Positions 37,976 through 51,838 of a stretch of 64,000 nt of DNA are shown piece by piece (position 1 is the first letter of the stretch; each line of letters begins with the position of its first letter). A program made the position numbers and the translations under genes. A model generated the notes under the pieces. It was not told the origin of the DNA. It made no database searches and worked only from the letters and a program-made list of their open reading frames with translations. The DNA lies in NCBI RefSeq assembly GCF_963675165.1, contig NC_087383.1, positions 7,104,639-7,168,638 of the forward strand, read 5' to 3'. The stretch comes from Halichondria panicea. Its lineage: Eukaryota > Porifera > Demospongiae > Suberitida > Halichondriidae.

Positions 37976-40900
37976 ATCAGCGTATAATTATACCTCGCTG
38001 TGCAAGCACACAGAGGCATCATAACTCAGTACAACGAATACTACGCTATAATTATATGCCTCAGGTGTGGATACGCAGCGAGGTATACAGTAGTGTGTTT
38101 GTGCGTGTGTCTGTGTAGAGTGATATACAACTGCTCAATAAGTGTATAAGAATAAGAGGCTTCTAGACAGACTAAGTCATATTCAGTGGATTTACAAAAA
38201 TTAATAATGCTTCGACTAGTTTTGCTTAGTAATACATTGAGGGCTATGAATGATCTACGCCGTTCTTCTGTTCTGCTTTTCTCTGATTTGTCACGCCTAA
38301 AATTCACTGAATTTTATTGCAGACTGCAGACTCTAGCGTAGCAAAATTCGTTGAGTATAATTACATCTTCTTATTATATAGCTCTGCATTAGAACGCTAT
38401 AGCGTTCGATATAGCTGCAAGATATAATTATAGCTGCAAGAGTCATTATTGAATTTGCTGAGTGACATTAATAATTATAATTATAGACATCAAACTTTCA
38501 GCATCCTTTTTAGCAACAATTAATCATTTCTCAACTATTTTTTCACAGCATGTGTATAATTATGCCTCGAGGCGTAGCCGCACGAGGGATACGGTAAAGC
38601 TGACTGTGTGTGTGTCTGTTCCAGCTGCAACTGCTTAACGGTTACTTGTAATGCAACAAAAACAATAGGCTTCTAGTCACATTCTCATGGATTTTGATTC
38701 GTGGATTAGCAAACATTCTCGAGTTATGGCTAGTTTGACTCACATTGAAGGCTGTTGCAGTCTCTTCAGGAATCTTTCATAGCATCATCTGTTTGCACAA
38801 ACTTTCTATTCGAGTTAGCCTTGCACTAAAGCGCTAGCTTTTTGTTAGCTATACAAGAGTAAGAAAGAGCTGCTAAAGAAGCTAGCTATTATTTTTAGTG
38901 ATCATTATGGAACTTGCAGACACACCCCTTCTTCCTGGATGTAATGTGCATGCGCTCAATACCACGTGTAAGAGAATCCATTTTGAACGCCAGATCCTGG
39001 CAGAATCAATTTCTTTTTTGTTGAGGTCCTGGTAAGCCACAAACCAACCTTTTCTGATAACTCTTTTTAGACTGCTTGTTATAGATAATAATTATTATTA
39101 CTTTCTGTGATTGATTTCTGTCTTTCACAGACTACTGACTATGCCTTTGACAAAGGTTTTCTCCCATTGTTTGGCTGCAGGCAATTTAAGACGATCAGTA
39201 TGCACTTTCTTGTGAAACAATCAAAACACATTGCAAATTACTTATCTCTTCTATAACACTCTAGTAATACTTTTGAGCGAAAGCAAAAACATGGCGAGAG
39301 GCATTAGCAAGTGCACGCTTGCAACACTTGTTGTAACTGTATACATGTGTGTATAATAGGCTGCTAGTACAGTATAGCTTCATTGGCGTTGGCGCTGCAT
39401 TATCACCCGTGGTGTTCAGCACATGCACATAATTATAGAATGGGCAATACCAGCGAACAAAAATTCATCCAATGTGGGGCTCAAACCCATGATCCTCAGA
39501 TTAAGAGTCTGATGCTCTACCGACTGAACTTGTCTTAGTAGCAGATCCAGGAAAAAGAAAAGGGGGATTTCAAATTAACGAGCGCGCAGTACAAACATTT
39601 TTGGGAGTTACGCCCACTTCCGGTCACACGTTGTGCAGTAAGACTATAGGGAAATCCCATGCATTCTCAGCCAGGGTACACTGTAAAAACTAGTGGGTCA
39701 TTGTAACATACTAGTGGGTCATTTAAACTCATGAGCAGTGGGTCACACACGGGTCATATCCACAAAAGTGGGTTAAATGGTGATCCAATGGATGGTTATG
39801 TCGATTTTGACCCACTTTAAACGAAATAACCCGTATGTTAACTGAATATGGGTAAGTTAAACCCAGTATACAAGAGTCATATTAACCTTCTCAGTGAGTT
39901 CATAATTATTACTCAGTATTGTGAGTCTAAATTACCCACCCTAAAATAATTCCCCAGTCTATAAATAAATATTATTATCTATAATTATTTATAATCATGC
40001 ATTTAGAGGCACTTATACAAACATGTCAGATGCACAAAGAAGAGTTGAAGACACTTTTTTTAAGAGGTAAGATACAGAATTTACTAGAACAGTATGCGGA
40101 GCACTACTTAACAACTACACTACTCTACACAGATAGACCTTTACTACGGTACTGAATGCTAAGGAAACCAACCAAAGACAGGTTGAGTGCTGCTGAGATA
40201 AAAACTTTTAAAGGAAGACTCGGCAACCCTCGACCTCATCGTACTCTAAAAACCAGGTGATCCTATGCTCATGAATTGATTCAAAGATGTTAAATGTTAT
40301 TTTTGTAGGGGGTTGACAGAAGAGAGCAATAATAAGTGACTAGATCTGAAAGTGAGTATATTAAATTAAAAGTGATTTACCTTCAAAAAGCTATTGTTTT
40401 ATTGTATAGAAACCTTCTGGAGACATCCTCTGGATTGCTTGCAGTTACGAAGTAAGTATGCAAAGTGCTATAGTTGTTGTAAAAATAACTGCTAATTCCA
40501 CATCTCTAGGAGGAATGTCCCGGTTTGCTGGGCATTGGAGAGAATTCCAAGGAGAACAATTACTTGAACAATTGCTGGTGACATTCCAACGTTGTATAAT
40601 TGATTTACTATGTGCACTAAATGCTAATGCTGATTGTGTGCTGTTGATTATGTATTAACAAATTTTCAAAGGTCAAAACAATCATACCTATGGGTAATTA
40701 TGACTCACTTTATTGTTACTTTTAAATCAATCAATATGGTAACCCATTGGTTAATTTAACACATTGGCAAAACAACCCATGAGTGGTGTGGGTCATTTGG
40801 TGAGACATTCAAATGACCCGCAACCGCGAGTCCCTTTAACCCATTAGTTTTTACAGTGTATAAGTCCCATAATAGACCGGCCTGCGTAGAGCTATAGCTA

Positions 40901-43900
40901 GCTGCTATGAACAGTCAACTAACTACCTTAATATACGCGAACCCATTTGATACATCAAAACAACAGGTACAATAAATACAAAAAGCTAGGTAGTATAGTT
41001 ACATGCAATAAAGCCAGCTAGCATTATAATTATAGTGCAGAGCTATAAAATTATCTACTAAGTAGAGAGCAACACTCCATGGACGAGTTTTGCTACTCTC
41101 TCTTCTGAAAAGCTGCGATGGCATTCCAAGTAAATAAACCTATCTATAACTGCAAATCCGCAAAATTGCAATAAAAAAAACGCTACTATAGAAGCCTATA
41201 TATTATTAGCCTCGATCCCAGGCCCATCCGTCTCCAATTGAACGCTAGGTCGCCTCCTCGGCCTGGTATTGATTGTATCTGGGCGTGACCGGAAACTGGT
41301 AAGTATCAAGAGGAATGCTATGTACTGTAACATCTTTAGTTCATCACAGTTGGCTAAAAATACAGTGATATAATGACACTAGAAATTAATACTGTTATCT
41401 GTAGAGTGTACTGCACAGCAGTACTGCGTTCATAATAAATGCAGATGTTTAGAAGCGAAGATCTCAAACAAGAGCTTCCAGAAAGACTTAATAAATACTG
41501 CGTTGGATATGCCTGCTAAGCCTTCAGGTGGCATAACAAAGATTGTGTGTTCACAGTGCATCAAGAGACAGTAGAATCCTGACGTCACTGGTCAGGATAG
41601 CAACCACAAGTGTTGAAAGAGCCATTCCACGTCAGTAGTTTTAGTGCAGGTAGTTCTATAAGATCGGCCCCCTTGGGAAGGACACGAGTGGCACTGGGGC
41701 ATCCTCTTTCAATGAGTTCGCACCCATCAGCTAGGAAGAGTACAACGGGGGTTGGAGGGGAAGGTTCCATTTTGCTCCTGTATACTAATTAGTAGAACTT
41801 AAATTCACCATTCCACTATACATTTTGTAATTCACAGTGATGGTCCACACAAAACTAGCCTCGATCCCAGGCCGCACTTCCTTGAAGGCCGGTGAAGGAG
41901 GCTAACACAACACCAGTGCCAGTACCGTAATGTCATATCTTGATCCAGATACCAAGGATTGGGCTATAGGCTATAGTGTACAATTTCCAATGATGAAATG
42001 GTATTATTGATTTATATCGCTCACTTTGACAATACATCCCAGGCCCAGCCACTTGTAGACACCCCTGAGCATAGTATACAAGAGATCGATGGCCGGAGTC
42101 TGAGGATAGACTCTACCAAGTGTATCTGGCAATCAATGGTCTAATCAAGCGCTTGTATTAAATTGTGTAGTCGAGTCAATCAAAGGTAGCCAACTGATAG
42201 CAGAAAATTGAGAACATAGGTCTGTTCTTTCACAAGAGTGATGATCCTTCTTCCTTCGCACAAGACAGCTCCTCACACTCTAGCTAAGCCTATATCTATG
42301 ACAAACTAAACTTGCTAAAGAATATACCTATGACACGGAGTTCTTTGTGATTTAACGGTGATTTACGGAGTAAGTATGCTTACATACACTATTAGTGTTT
42401 CTATTCGCTCCACCTTGCTCAGGTATTCGCTCTTTTTGAGCGAATACCTGAGCAACCACAGCAACCACAGCACATGCATGCCCAGATACACGCCCAGATA
42501 CAATCAATACCAGGCCGAGGAGGCGACCTAGTGTTCAATTGGAGAAGGATTGGCCTGGGATCGAGGCTAATATAAATTATTATAGAAACTCTTGTTTGCA
42601 CTTCATTGATCCTTGAGCAGCTGTAGCAGTCTATATAATTATACAAACACAGACTATACCATAATTATACCTCTCTGAGCACAGTGGTGTTTCTAGGAAA
42701 TGCAGCTAGTAAGGAGGGTGCTGAGAGCGAGCGCCAAAAAAAGTTTGATTGCTACTATAATAATTACATGCATGTATACAGGCTAGATACACTTGAATAA
42801 CTCTTTGATCATCAGAACGTTCATCCTCTTTATATAATTAATAATTATTATAGCTACCACCACATGGGTTTCCGTATATACACTCATGTTTTAATTGTTA
42901 TACACTAACAAGTTACTATAATAACGATGCAAAACAGAGACCAGTGCAGGCCCTATACCTCTTATCAAGGAATCAAGGCATACTGTAGGTTAGCAAGGTG
43001 TTCAATAATACCGAGAAATGTACAACCCACTTAATTGTTAGTATTTGACAACCCAGTACAGCATAATTATATAATTATTGTATTACTATACTAACTAATT
43101 ACCATTGACAGCCACATTGCATTTCATGATGAGGAACTTTATCATGCGCAGGTGCCCCTCTCTGACTGCCAGTCCCAGTGGAGTTAGTCCATCCCTGGTC
43201 ACAGCTCCTATAGTGGTGAGTATAATTATGTCAGGAATTAGCCTCGAATCCAGGCCGATTAAAATACGGCCTGCATGGCCATGGTATATATTACATGTGT
43301 AATCATATAGGTGTTGCCCGTCCACGCCGATGTATACTATCGTATAGCGCGAAATTTTCGAGGGGCTTAATTTTCGCGGATTTCGTGGGTTAGTGATCCT
43401 ACACAAAAATTAAGTCCACGAAAAGTCTGAAACTATAGAAGAGGCTCTCATCTACAGTATACTCTCGCTATTCCGGCTCTCTGAAGTACGGCCACCTCGA
43501 TATACCGGCCATTTGGCTTGGCACGGAATGCTAGCTATAATATTATGTTTACTGCACAAAACTCACCCTGAAGTACGGCCACTCCCTATTCCGTTTACCG
43601 GCCAGTGCTGGCTGTCCCAAACAAGGTTCAATGTAATTTTATACGAATATTACGGCCGGATATGGCGTTATGGGTGTGGTTTAGCAAATAAAATTGGATT
43701 ACACTTAAATAGAGAACAGAATGATTCCTTATCCTACATTATCCTCGAGACAAGAACCGCAAAAGTAGTCATTAGATTCGAGGTAAGGTCGTTTTTAAGC
43801 CGCGGCTATTTCCTGAGCTACAGCCACCTCGCTATTCCGGCCAAGCTGCATGGTCCCAAGGGTGACCAGATTAACAAGAGTCTACTGTATACCTCTATAA

Positions 43901-46900
43901 TGGTCGTATGGTTGGGATGTTTGAACTTGGTTTCTGTACAGACCATAGAAAATCTTTGAATTTGTGTTTCCAACTTAACTACGACCATACGACCATTGTA
44001 GAGGTAGCCTCTTCTAACTTCAGAATGGTGTGCAAGCCTTCTCGACAATGGAATAGAGCTAGGGCATAAGCCATGGAGACAAAATATTTGAACTTAGTAA
44101 ACGAACTATTATTATAGTTCACGGTATTATTATAGTGCACGCTTGCAACACTTGTTGTAACTGTATACATGTGTGTAATAGTCTGCTAGTACAATATAGC
44201 TTCATTGGTATTGGTGTGCTGCATTATCACCCGTGGTGTTCAGCACATGCACATATAGAAAAGGCAATACCAGCGAACAAAAATTCATCCAATGTGGGGC
44301 TCAAACCCATGATCAGAGTCTGATGCTCTACCGACTGAACTTGACTTAGTAGCAGATCCAAGAAAAAGAAAAGGGGGATTTCAAATTAACGAGCGCGCAG
44401 TACAAACATTTTTGGGAGTTACGCCCACTTCCGGTCACACGTTGTGTAAGACTATAGGGAAATCCCATGCAAACTCATTTGATACATCAAAACAACAGGT
44501 ATTCAACTAATACAAAAAGCTAGGTAGTATAGTTGCATGCAAAGCCAGCTAGCATTATAATTATAGTGCAGAGCTATATGAAATTATCTACTAAGTAGAG
44601 TAGCAACACTCCATGGACGAGTTTTGCTACTCACTCTTCTGAAAGGCTGCGATGGATTTCCAAGTAAATAAACCTATAATTATAGCTATAACTGCAAATC
44701 CGCAAATTGCAATCCAAAAAACGATACTATAGAAGCCTATATATATTATAGAAACTCTTGTTTGCACTTCATTGATCCTTGAGCAGCTGTAGCAGTCTAT
44801 ACACACACATGCACACAGTATACCATAATAATTATACCTCTCTGAGCACAGTGGTGTTTCTAGGAAATGCAGCTAGTAAGGAGGGTGCTGAGAGCGAGCG
44901 CAAAAAAAATGTTTGATTGCTACTATAATAATTACATGCATGTATACAGGCTAGATACACTTGAATAACTCTTTGATCATCAGAACGTCCATCCTCTTTA
45001 TAATTAATAATTATTATAGCTACCATCACATGGGTTTCCGTATATACACTCATGTTTTAATTGTTATACACTAACAAGTTACTATAATAACGATGCAAAA
45101 CAGTGACCAGTGCAGGCCCTATACCTCTTATCAAGGAATCGAGGCATACTGTAGGTTAGCAAGGTGTTCAATAATACCGAGAAATGTACAACCTACTTAA
45201 TTGTTAGTAGTTGACAACCCATGTACAGCATAATTATGCACAAAATAATAATTATTGTATTACTATACTAACTAATTACCATTGACAGCCACAGTGCATT
45301 TCATGATGAGGAACTTTATGATGTCCAGGTGCCCCTCTCTGACTGCCAGTCCCAGTGGAGTTAGTCCATCCCTGGTCACAGCTCCTATAGTGGTGAGTAT
45401 ATTATTATGTAAAGAATTAGCCTCGAATCCAGGCCGATCAAAATACGGCCTACATGGCCATGGTATATATTACATGTGTAATCATATAGGTGTTGCCCGT
45501 CCACGCCGATGTACTATCGTATAGCGCGAAATTTTCGAGGGGCTTAATTTTCGCGGATTTCGTGGGTTAGTAATCCTACACAAAAATTAAGTCCACGAAA
45601 ATGTTTCTATTGAGAAGGTTTATTTGCACATTATAGTCTGAAACTATAGAAGAGGCTCTCATCTACAGTAGACTCTCGCTATTCCGGCTCTCTGAAGTAC
45701 GGCCACCTCGATATACCGGCCATTTGGCTTGGCACGGAATGCTAGCTATAATATGTTTACTGCACAAAACTCACCCTGAAGTACGGCCACTCCCTATTCC
45801 GTTTACCGGCCAGTGCTGGCTGTCCCAAACAAGGTTCAATGTAATTTTATACGAATATTACGGCCGGATATGGCGTTATGGGTGTGGTTTAGCAAATAAA
45901 ATTGGATTACACTTAAATAGAGAACAGAATGATTCCTTATCCTACATTATCCTCGAGACAAGAACCGCAAAAGTAGTCATTAGATTCGAGGTAAGGTCGT
46001 TTTTAAGCCGCGGCTATTTCCTGAGCTACAGCCACCTCGCTATTCCGGCCAAGCTGCATGGTCCCAAGGGTGACCAGATTAAAAAGAGTCTACTGTATAC
46101 CTCTATAATGGTCGTATGGTTGGGATGTTTGAACTTGGTTTCTGTACAGACCATGGGAAATCTTTGAATTTGTGTTTCCAACTTAACTACGACCATACGA
46201 CCATTGTAGAGGTAGCCTCTTCTAACTTCAGAATGGTGTGCAAGCCTTCTCGACAATGGAATAGAGCTAGGGCATAAGCCATGGAGACAAAATATTTGAA
46301 CTTAGTAAACGAACTATTATTATAGTTCACGGTATTATTATAGTGCACGCTTGCAACACTTGTTGTAACTGTATACATGTGTGTAATAGTCTGCTAGTAC
46401 AATATAGCTTCATTGGTATTGGTGTGCTGCATTATCACCCGTGGTGTTCAGCACATGCACATATAGAAGGGGCAATACCAGCGAACAAAAATTCATCCAA
46501 TGTGGGGCTCAAACCCATGATCCTCAGATTAAGAGTCTGATGCTCTACCGACTGAACTTGACTTAGTAGCAGATCCAAGAAAAAGAAAAGGGGGATTTCA
46601 ATTTAACGAGCGCGCAGTACAAACATTTTTGGGAGTTACGCCCACTTCCGGTCACACGTTGTGTAAGACTATAGGGAAATCCCATGCAAACTCATTTGAT
46701 ACATCAAAACAACAGGTATTCAACTAATACAAAAAGCTATGCAAAACAGTGACCAGTGCAGGCCCTATACCAGTACGGCCACTCACTATTCCGTTTACCG
46801 GTCAGTGCTGGCTGTCCCAAACAAGGTTCAATGTAATTTTATACGTATATTACGGCCGGATATGACGTTTTGGGTGTGGTTTAGCAAATAAAATTGGATT

Positions 46901-49900
46901 ACACTTAAATAGAGAACAGAATGATTCATTATCCTACATTTTATCCTCGAGACAAGAACCGCAAAAGTAGTAATCCAATTTTATTTGCTAAACCACACCT
47001 AAAACGTCATATCCGCCGTAATAAATTATACGTATAAAATTACATTGAAAACCTTGTTTGGGACAGCCAGCACTGGCCGGTAAACGGAATAGCGAGTGGC
47101 CGTTCTTCAGGGTGAGTTTTGTGCAGTAAACATAATTAATTATAGCTAGCATTCCGTGCCAAGCCAAATGGCCGGTATATCGAGGTGTCCATACTGCAGA
47201 GAGCCGGAATAGCGAGAGTGTACTGTACACAGCAGAACAAAATTACAGTGTGTTATTATAGCGTATAGCATATCAAATTGCTTAACTGTATATATGCATA
47301 GAAAGGTCAACACAATGAGCTATTCCCTATAATTATGGTAGTAGTCTATGGCCTACAAGTTACTATACACCCTAGAAGTGCTAACCCTCGGCTGTTGACA
47401 GGAGGATAGAGTGTTCAGTTTTACAATAATAAAGAGACTGGTAAAGGATCACTTTAGCTGCATGTAGATCTACCTCGAATAAAGGTCGCGTGTGGAGCTC
47501 ATGCAAGTTCAAGCTATTCCGCAAAAATTAAATGCGCAAAAACTATTCTAACGGTCATTTCGCGAAATTTCATTAATAATTATACCCTCATAAACTATAC
47601 CCAGGGGCGTAGCTACCATTGTTTCCTGGTTGCCCAGAAACCCCCCCAGGAGCTGCTGAGAAAATTGGGCAGGGCTCCCTATAATTGAAATCATGCAGCC
47701 CTGCCCATCTTTTCACATGTGGCTGCAAATCAATAATCAGAGCAGCACCGTGAAGCGTTTCACTTTGGCTTTGTCTCAGCTAGTTAGTCTCAGCTAGCTA
47801 GCTACCTCAAACAAAGAAGACCAAGACTTAAGTTCTAGATCTAGTATCAATCCTGAATGCTCCAGTATTCTCAGACTCAGCTCTAAGCACAACTTTATTC
47901 AGGAAGTGTACAAGTTTAGAACAATCTCAGCCACATGAAACCTCTCAGGTAAATGACATTTAATTGTTGCTCAGCTAGACTAGCAATACACAATTGGCAC
48001 CTGCATGCCTAGTATGTTACGTCTATAGCTAGCTAGCTTCTCACAAACATATAAAAAAGTCATGAACAATAGTCAATAACAGTAGGTGTGCCCCAATCAA
48101 GAGGGTGTGGTACCGGAAGTGGGCGTGGCCACACACATTTCGTGGCGCTATCGCGCCGCTGATGTTTCTGCAGAAACCCCTGTCTCAAAAGTCTGGCTAC
48201 GCCCCTGATACCCACTATACGGTATGAAGAGCAAGCCACAAGTATTGTTTAGTGTTAAGTGCCATCAACACGCAGGAACATTTCACCCATATAATAAGGT
48301 GTCACACAAAGAGAAACTACATTTGCCCACAAGCATGCTACTAATAATTATACGTAAGAGCAAGCCACAAGTATTGTTACATGCAGAGGTATAAATAACA
48401 GTCGGTCGCAATTAGCTGACTATTAACTATACTGGCTCAGTGATAGTGTCCTAGCATGCACAGAGTGAAAGTCAAAGGTCATATAGTTATGATGAACATA
48501 TGCGCACTCATAATTATATCAGCTATGTTGTTCATTGCAAGAACAGGCCTAGCTATGTAGCTATGTAGCAGAGTGACAAACCGACTAATGGTAAGCCTCT
48601 AACTAAACCCTAGCCTCGGTCCCAGGCCGATTTTTTTTTAATAGAACGAAGTTGAAAAATACGGCCTGGTATTGATTGTATCTGGGCGTGGCAGGAACCG
48701 GAACTGGAAACCAAAGCAGAGATTCTTCACACTTTGTTTCCTGTCATATTTCCCCGTATAAGTTTAATGCCATAATTTAGCTCCGTGTATATATGCACAC
48801 AACACAAGGCCTATAGTTGTCGGCCTAGCAAGAAACAACTCGGCCTGGAATCGAGGCTACCTAAACCCTACTTGATTACTAAGACATTGCAATTGCATGG
48901 GTAATTTAGACCAATATCACCTGATGGCAGACTAGGACAACTTATCAGGACAATCAAGAGGTGTTATTTCTACCTCTGCTGTTAAGTGCAATCAACAGGG
49001 TTAAACGTATTTTATTTCTGCTGACTAGTTCACATAATTATGCACGTGTAACTAACTTACCATTGACATCAACATTGTATTCTGTGATGAAGTACTTGAT
49101 AGTGTTCAGCTTCCCCTTACTGACTGCCAGTCCCAGTGGAGTTAGTCCATCCCTGGTCACAGCTCCTATAGTGGTGAGAGTTGTGGAAGTGTACGTGATA
49201 ATACGTGTAGTGAGGATAAACTATTATTATTTGTAATTTAAGCTACGTTCTGTAATAATATACCACTATTATACAGTTGTAACAGGTTATTTTGTATGGT
49301 GGATCTTTTCACATTTTTTTTATTTTATTATTACACAACCAGCAAAAAGTAGGTTATCATGCCATCCTCTTATGAGTAATAACTTATTACTTGTATATGT
49401 ATGGCCTTCTAGCAATTTCACGATCACTGGAGCATTCCATATAATTATTATAAAAGGCTGCTTAGTGGGTAGCTAGCTGAAGATCAGAGTGTTCTGGTGT
49501 AATTTAACTCCATAGCTTTGGTATACTCAGTGGCGGATCCAGAGGGGGTTCTTTGGGTTCAATTGAACCCCCCTTTGAGATAGAAGTGAGTGGGAGGCTC
49601 AAGCAACTAGTTAGCAAGTTGTTCTTTTCTTACTAGCTTTCACATGCACTTCTTACTAACCTTTAGTCCTTGTTAGTCCTGCGAAGCTTTGTCTGTGCAG
49701 TTTCAGTGACTATGAAGGCCAAAAACTCTCCAGCGTAGCGCATGCAGATTGCTTATGAAAAGTGATGACCTTTTTTTTTAGGAAAAAATTCGGTGTTTTA
49801 ATGCGCATGCTCATTGTTTCGAAGAAATGACGACCTTTTTTTTTTTAATAAAATAACAGTCCTTGACCTGCTCAGGGCCCTGGAACCCCCCTTTCAAGAA

Positions 49901-51402
49901 TCCTAGATCCTCCACTGATACTGTACAACAGAATAAAATTGCAGTGTGTTTGGACGCTATTATAGCGTATAGCATATCGAATTGCTTTTAACTGTGTGCA
50001 GAGAAAGGTCAACACAATGAGCTATTCCCTATAATTATGAGAGTACCATAAAGGTCGCGTGTAGAGTTCGTGCAAGTTCAAGCTATTCCCCAAAAATTAA
50101 ATGCGCGAAAACGTTTCTAACGATCATTTCGCGAAATTTGACTCAAAATACTCATCCCAAACCTTCGTCTGGGATGGCCCACTATACGGCACTATAATTA
50201 TATACGGTACGAAGAGCAAGCCACAAGTATTGTTTATAGTTGTTAAGTGCCATCAACACGATTAAACGTATTCTGACTTGTTCAGTTTACCGTATAATTA
50301 TATACACCCTCGAGCACTGAAGTGCTAACCCTCGTCTGTTGACAGGAGAATGGAGTGCATATAGCAACCACACAATCAATAGTGTTTAAATTAACAGTAA
50401 CAGACTCAGTAGATCAATTATTATAGCAAACATATAGAGACTGGTAAAGGATCACTTTAGCTGCATGTATATCTACCTCAAACAAAGGTCGCGTGTGGAG
50501 CTCGTGCAAGTTCAACTTATTCCGCGAAACTTAAATGAGCAAAAACTATTATAACGATCATTTCGCGAAATTTTATATACCCTCAAACTATACCCACTAT
50601 AATTATATAAGCCATGCACACAACACACCATGACAGTGCATAAGCTATACGGTACGGTATGAAGAGCAAGCCACAAGTATTGTTACAGAGGTATAAATAA
50701 CAGTCGGTCCATCGGTCAATTTCTAAGCAATTATCTGACCATTAACTACTTGCTCGGTCATAGTGTCCTAGCATGCAAAGATTGAAGGCCAAAAGTAATT
50801 AGGGTTAGGGTAAAATGTAACATGGAAGGGACAGTATGACTTGTGTAACCTTGACAACGTATCTAGGTACCCTAACCCTCCATTATCAACTTCCCCTGAT
50901 CATGAACTGTACTTCATTCACATGAATATTGTATTGCATGTACTAACTTACCATTGATATCAACATTGCACTCTGTGATGAGGTACTTGATAGTGTACAG
51001 CCCCCCCCTACTGACTGCCTCTCCCAGTGGAGTTAGTCCATCACTGTTCACAGCTCCTATAGTGGTGAGTTAGGGAGCATTGACACGTACATAGTTTACT
51101 AAGTCAGAGTCAATTGTTCTCAAATTCAACTATTCAATAGCTGCGTATGCACTAGACACGTTAAGACTTGGTACATGCATGCATGGGGATAATTCCAGGG
51201 ATGAAACATGTCACTATCCCCAGATTAGAATGAACATTACCACAATACACAATAGTATAGAGTCATATGGCTGCATAGCAACCACACAAACGTTGTCAGT
51301 TGCAAACCACTGTGAGTAGAGGTCAGGGTACAACAACCGTCAAATCACAAATCACAGTATTGTTTTGTGTAAAATCTCAAAATAGGAGTGTGTGTGTATG
51401 TG

Positions 51403-51482
<80 letters not shown>

Positions 51483-51534
51483 ACGTGCGTGCGTATGTGT
51501 GTGTGTGTGTGTGTGCGTGTGGGTGCGTGCGTGC

Positions 51535-51579
<45 letters not shown>

Positions 51580-51580
51580 C

Positions 51581-51649
<69 letters not shown>

Positions 51650-51800
51650 AGGGTATACAAAAAGTATCATCACGCACACACACACACACACACACAAAGT
51701 ACAAAGTACAAACAAACACAAGTTTAGTTTCTGCATGACTGTATATAGTGATCTCACTGTATGTACTATAGTCTAGTGGGTCTGACTGCCATTGATAGTG

Positions 51801-51838
<38 letters not shown>

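Larger units (their letters stand above)
42583..44522. repeat. Tandem duplication of ankyrin exon and introns, copy 1
   Basis: About 1.95 kb matching 44754-46738 at very high identity, including the 105-bp ankyrin exon, an AGCCTCGA-family hairpin, a pogo-like element and the tRNA-like repeat. The two copies are separated by a piece (44523-44753) that matches 40960-41195. Confidence 0.9.
44754..46738. repeat. Tandem duplication of ankyrin exon and introns, copy 2
   Basis: Second copy; differs from copy 1 mainly by small indels, for example about 30 extra bases near 45602-45635 and the intact anticodon arm of the tRNA-like repeat. Confidence 0.9.
47230..50730. repeat. Repeated intron blocks between ankyrin exons
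   Basis: Blocks sharing AAAGGTCAACACAATGAGCT, AAAGGTCGCGTG, TTCGCGAAATTT and GAGCAAGCCACAAGTATTGT recur at about 47270-47600, 48220-48420, 49925-50240 and 50215-50720. They flank the 105-bp exons and suggest that these introns also spread by unequal exchange. AGCCTCGGTCCCAGGCC...GGCCTGGAATCGAGGCTA lies at 48612-48859. Confidence 0.65.

Noticed and set aside
39464-39541. A functional tRNA-Lys gene
   Set aside because: The D, anticodon and T arms are recognisable, but the acceptor stem has no 5' partner, and the sequence lies in a multi-copy repeat.
43513-46167. 147-148-codon open frames at 43513 and 45724
   Set aside because: They lie across the pogo-like elements including their terminal repeats, are only duplicated with the segment, and resemble no transposase.
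50790-50820. TTAGGGTTAGGGT as a telomere-like site
   Set aside because: Only two units occur, with no array.
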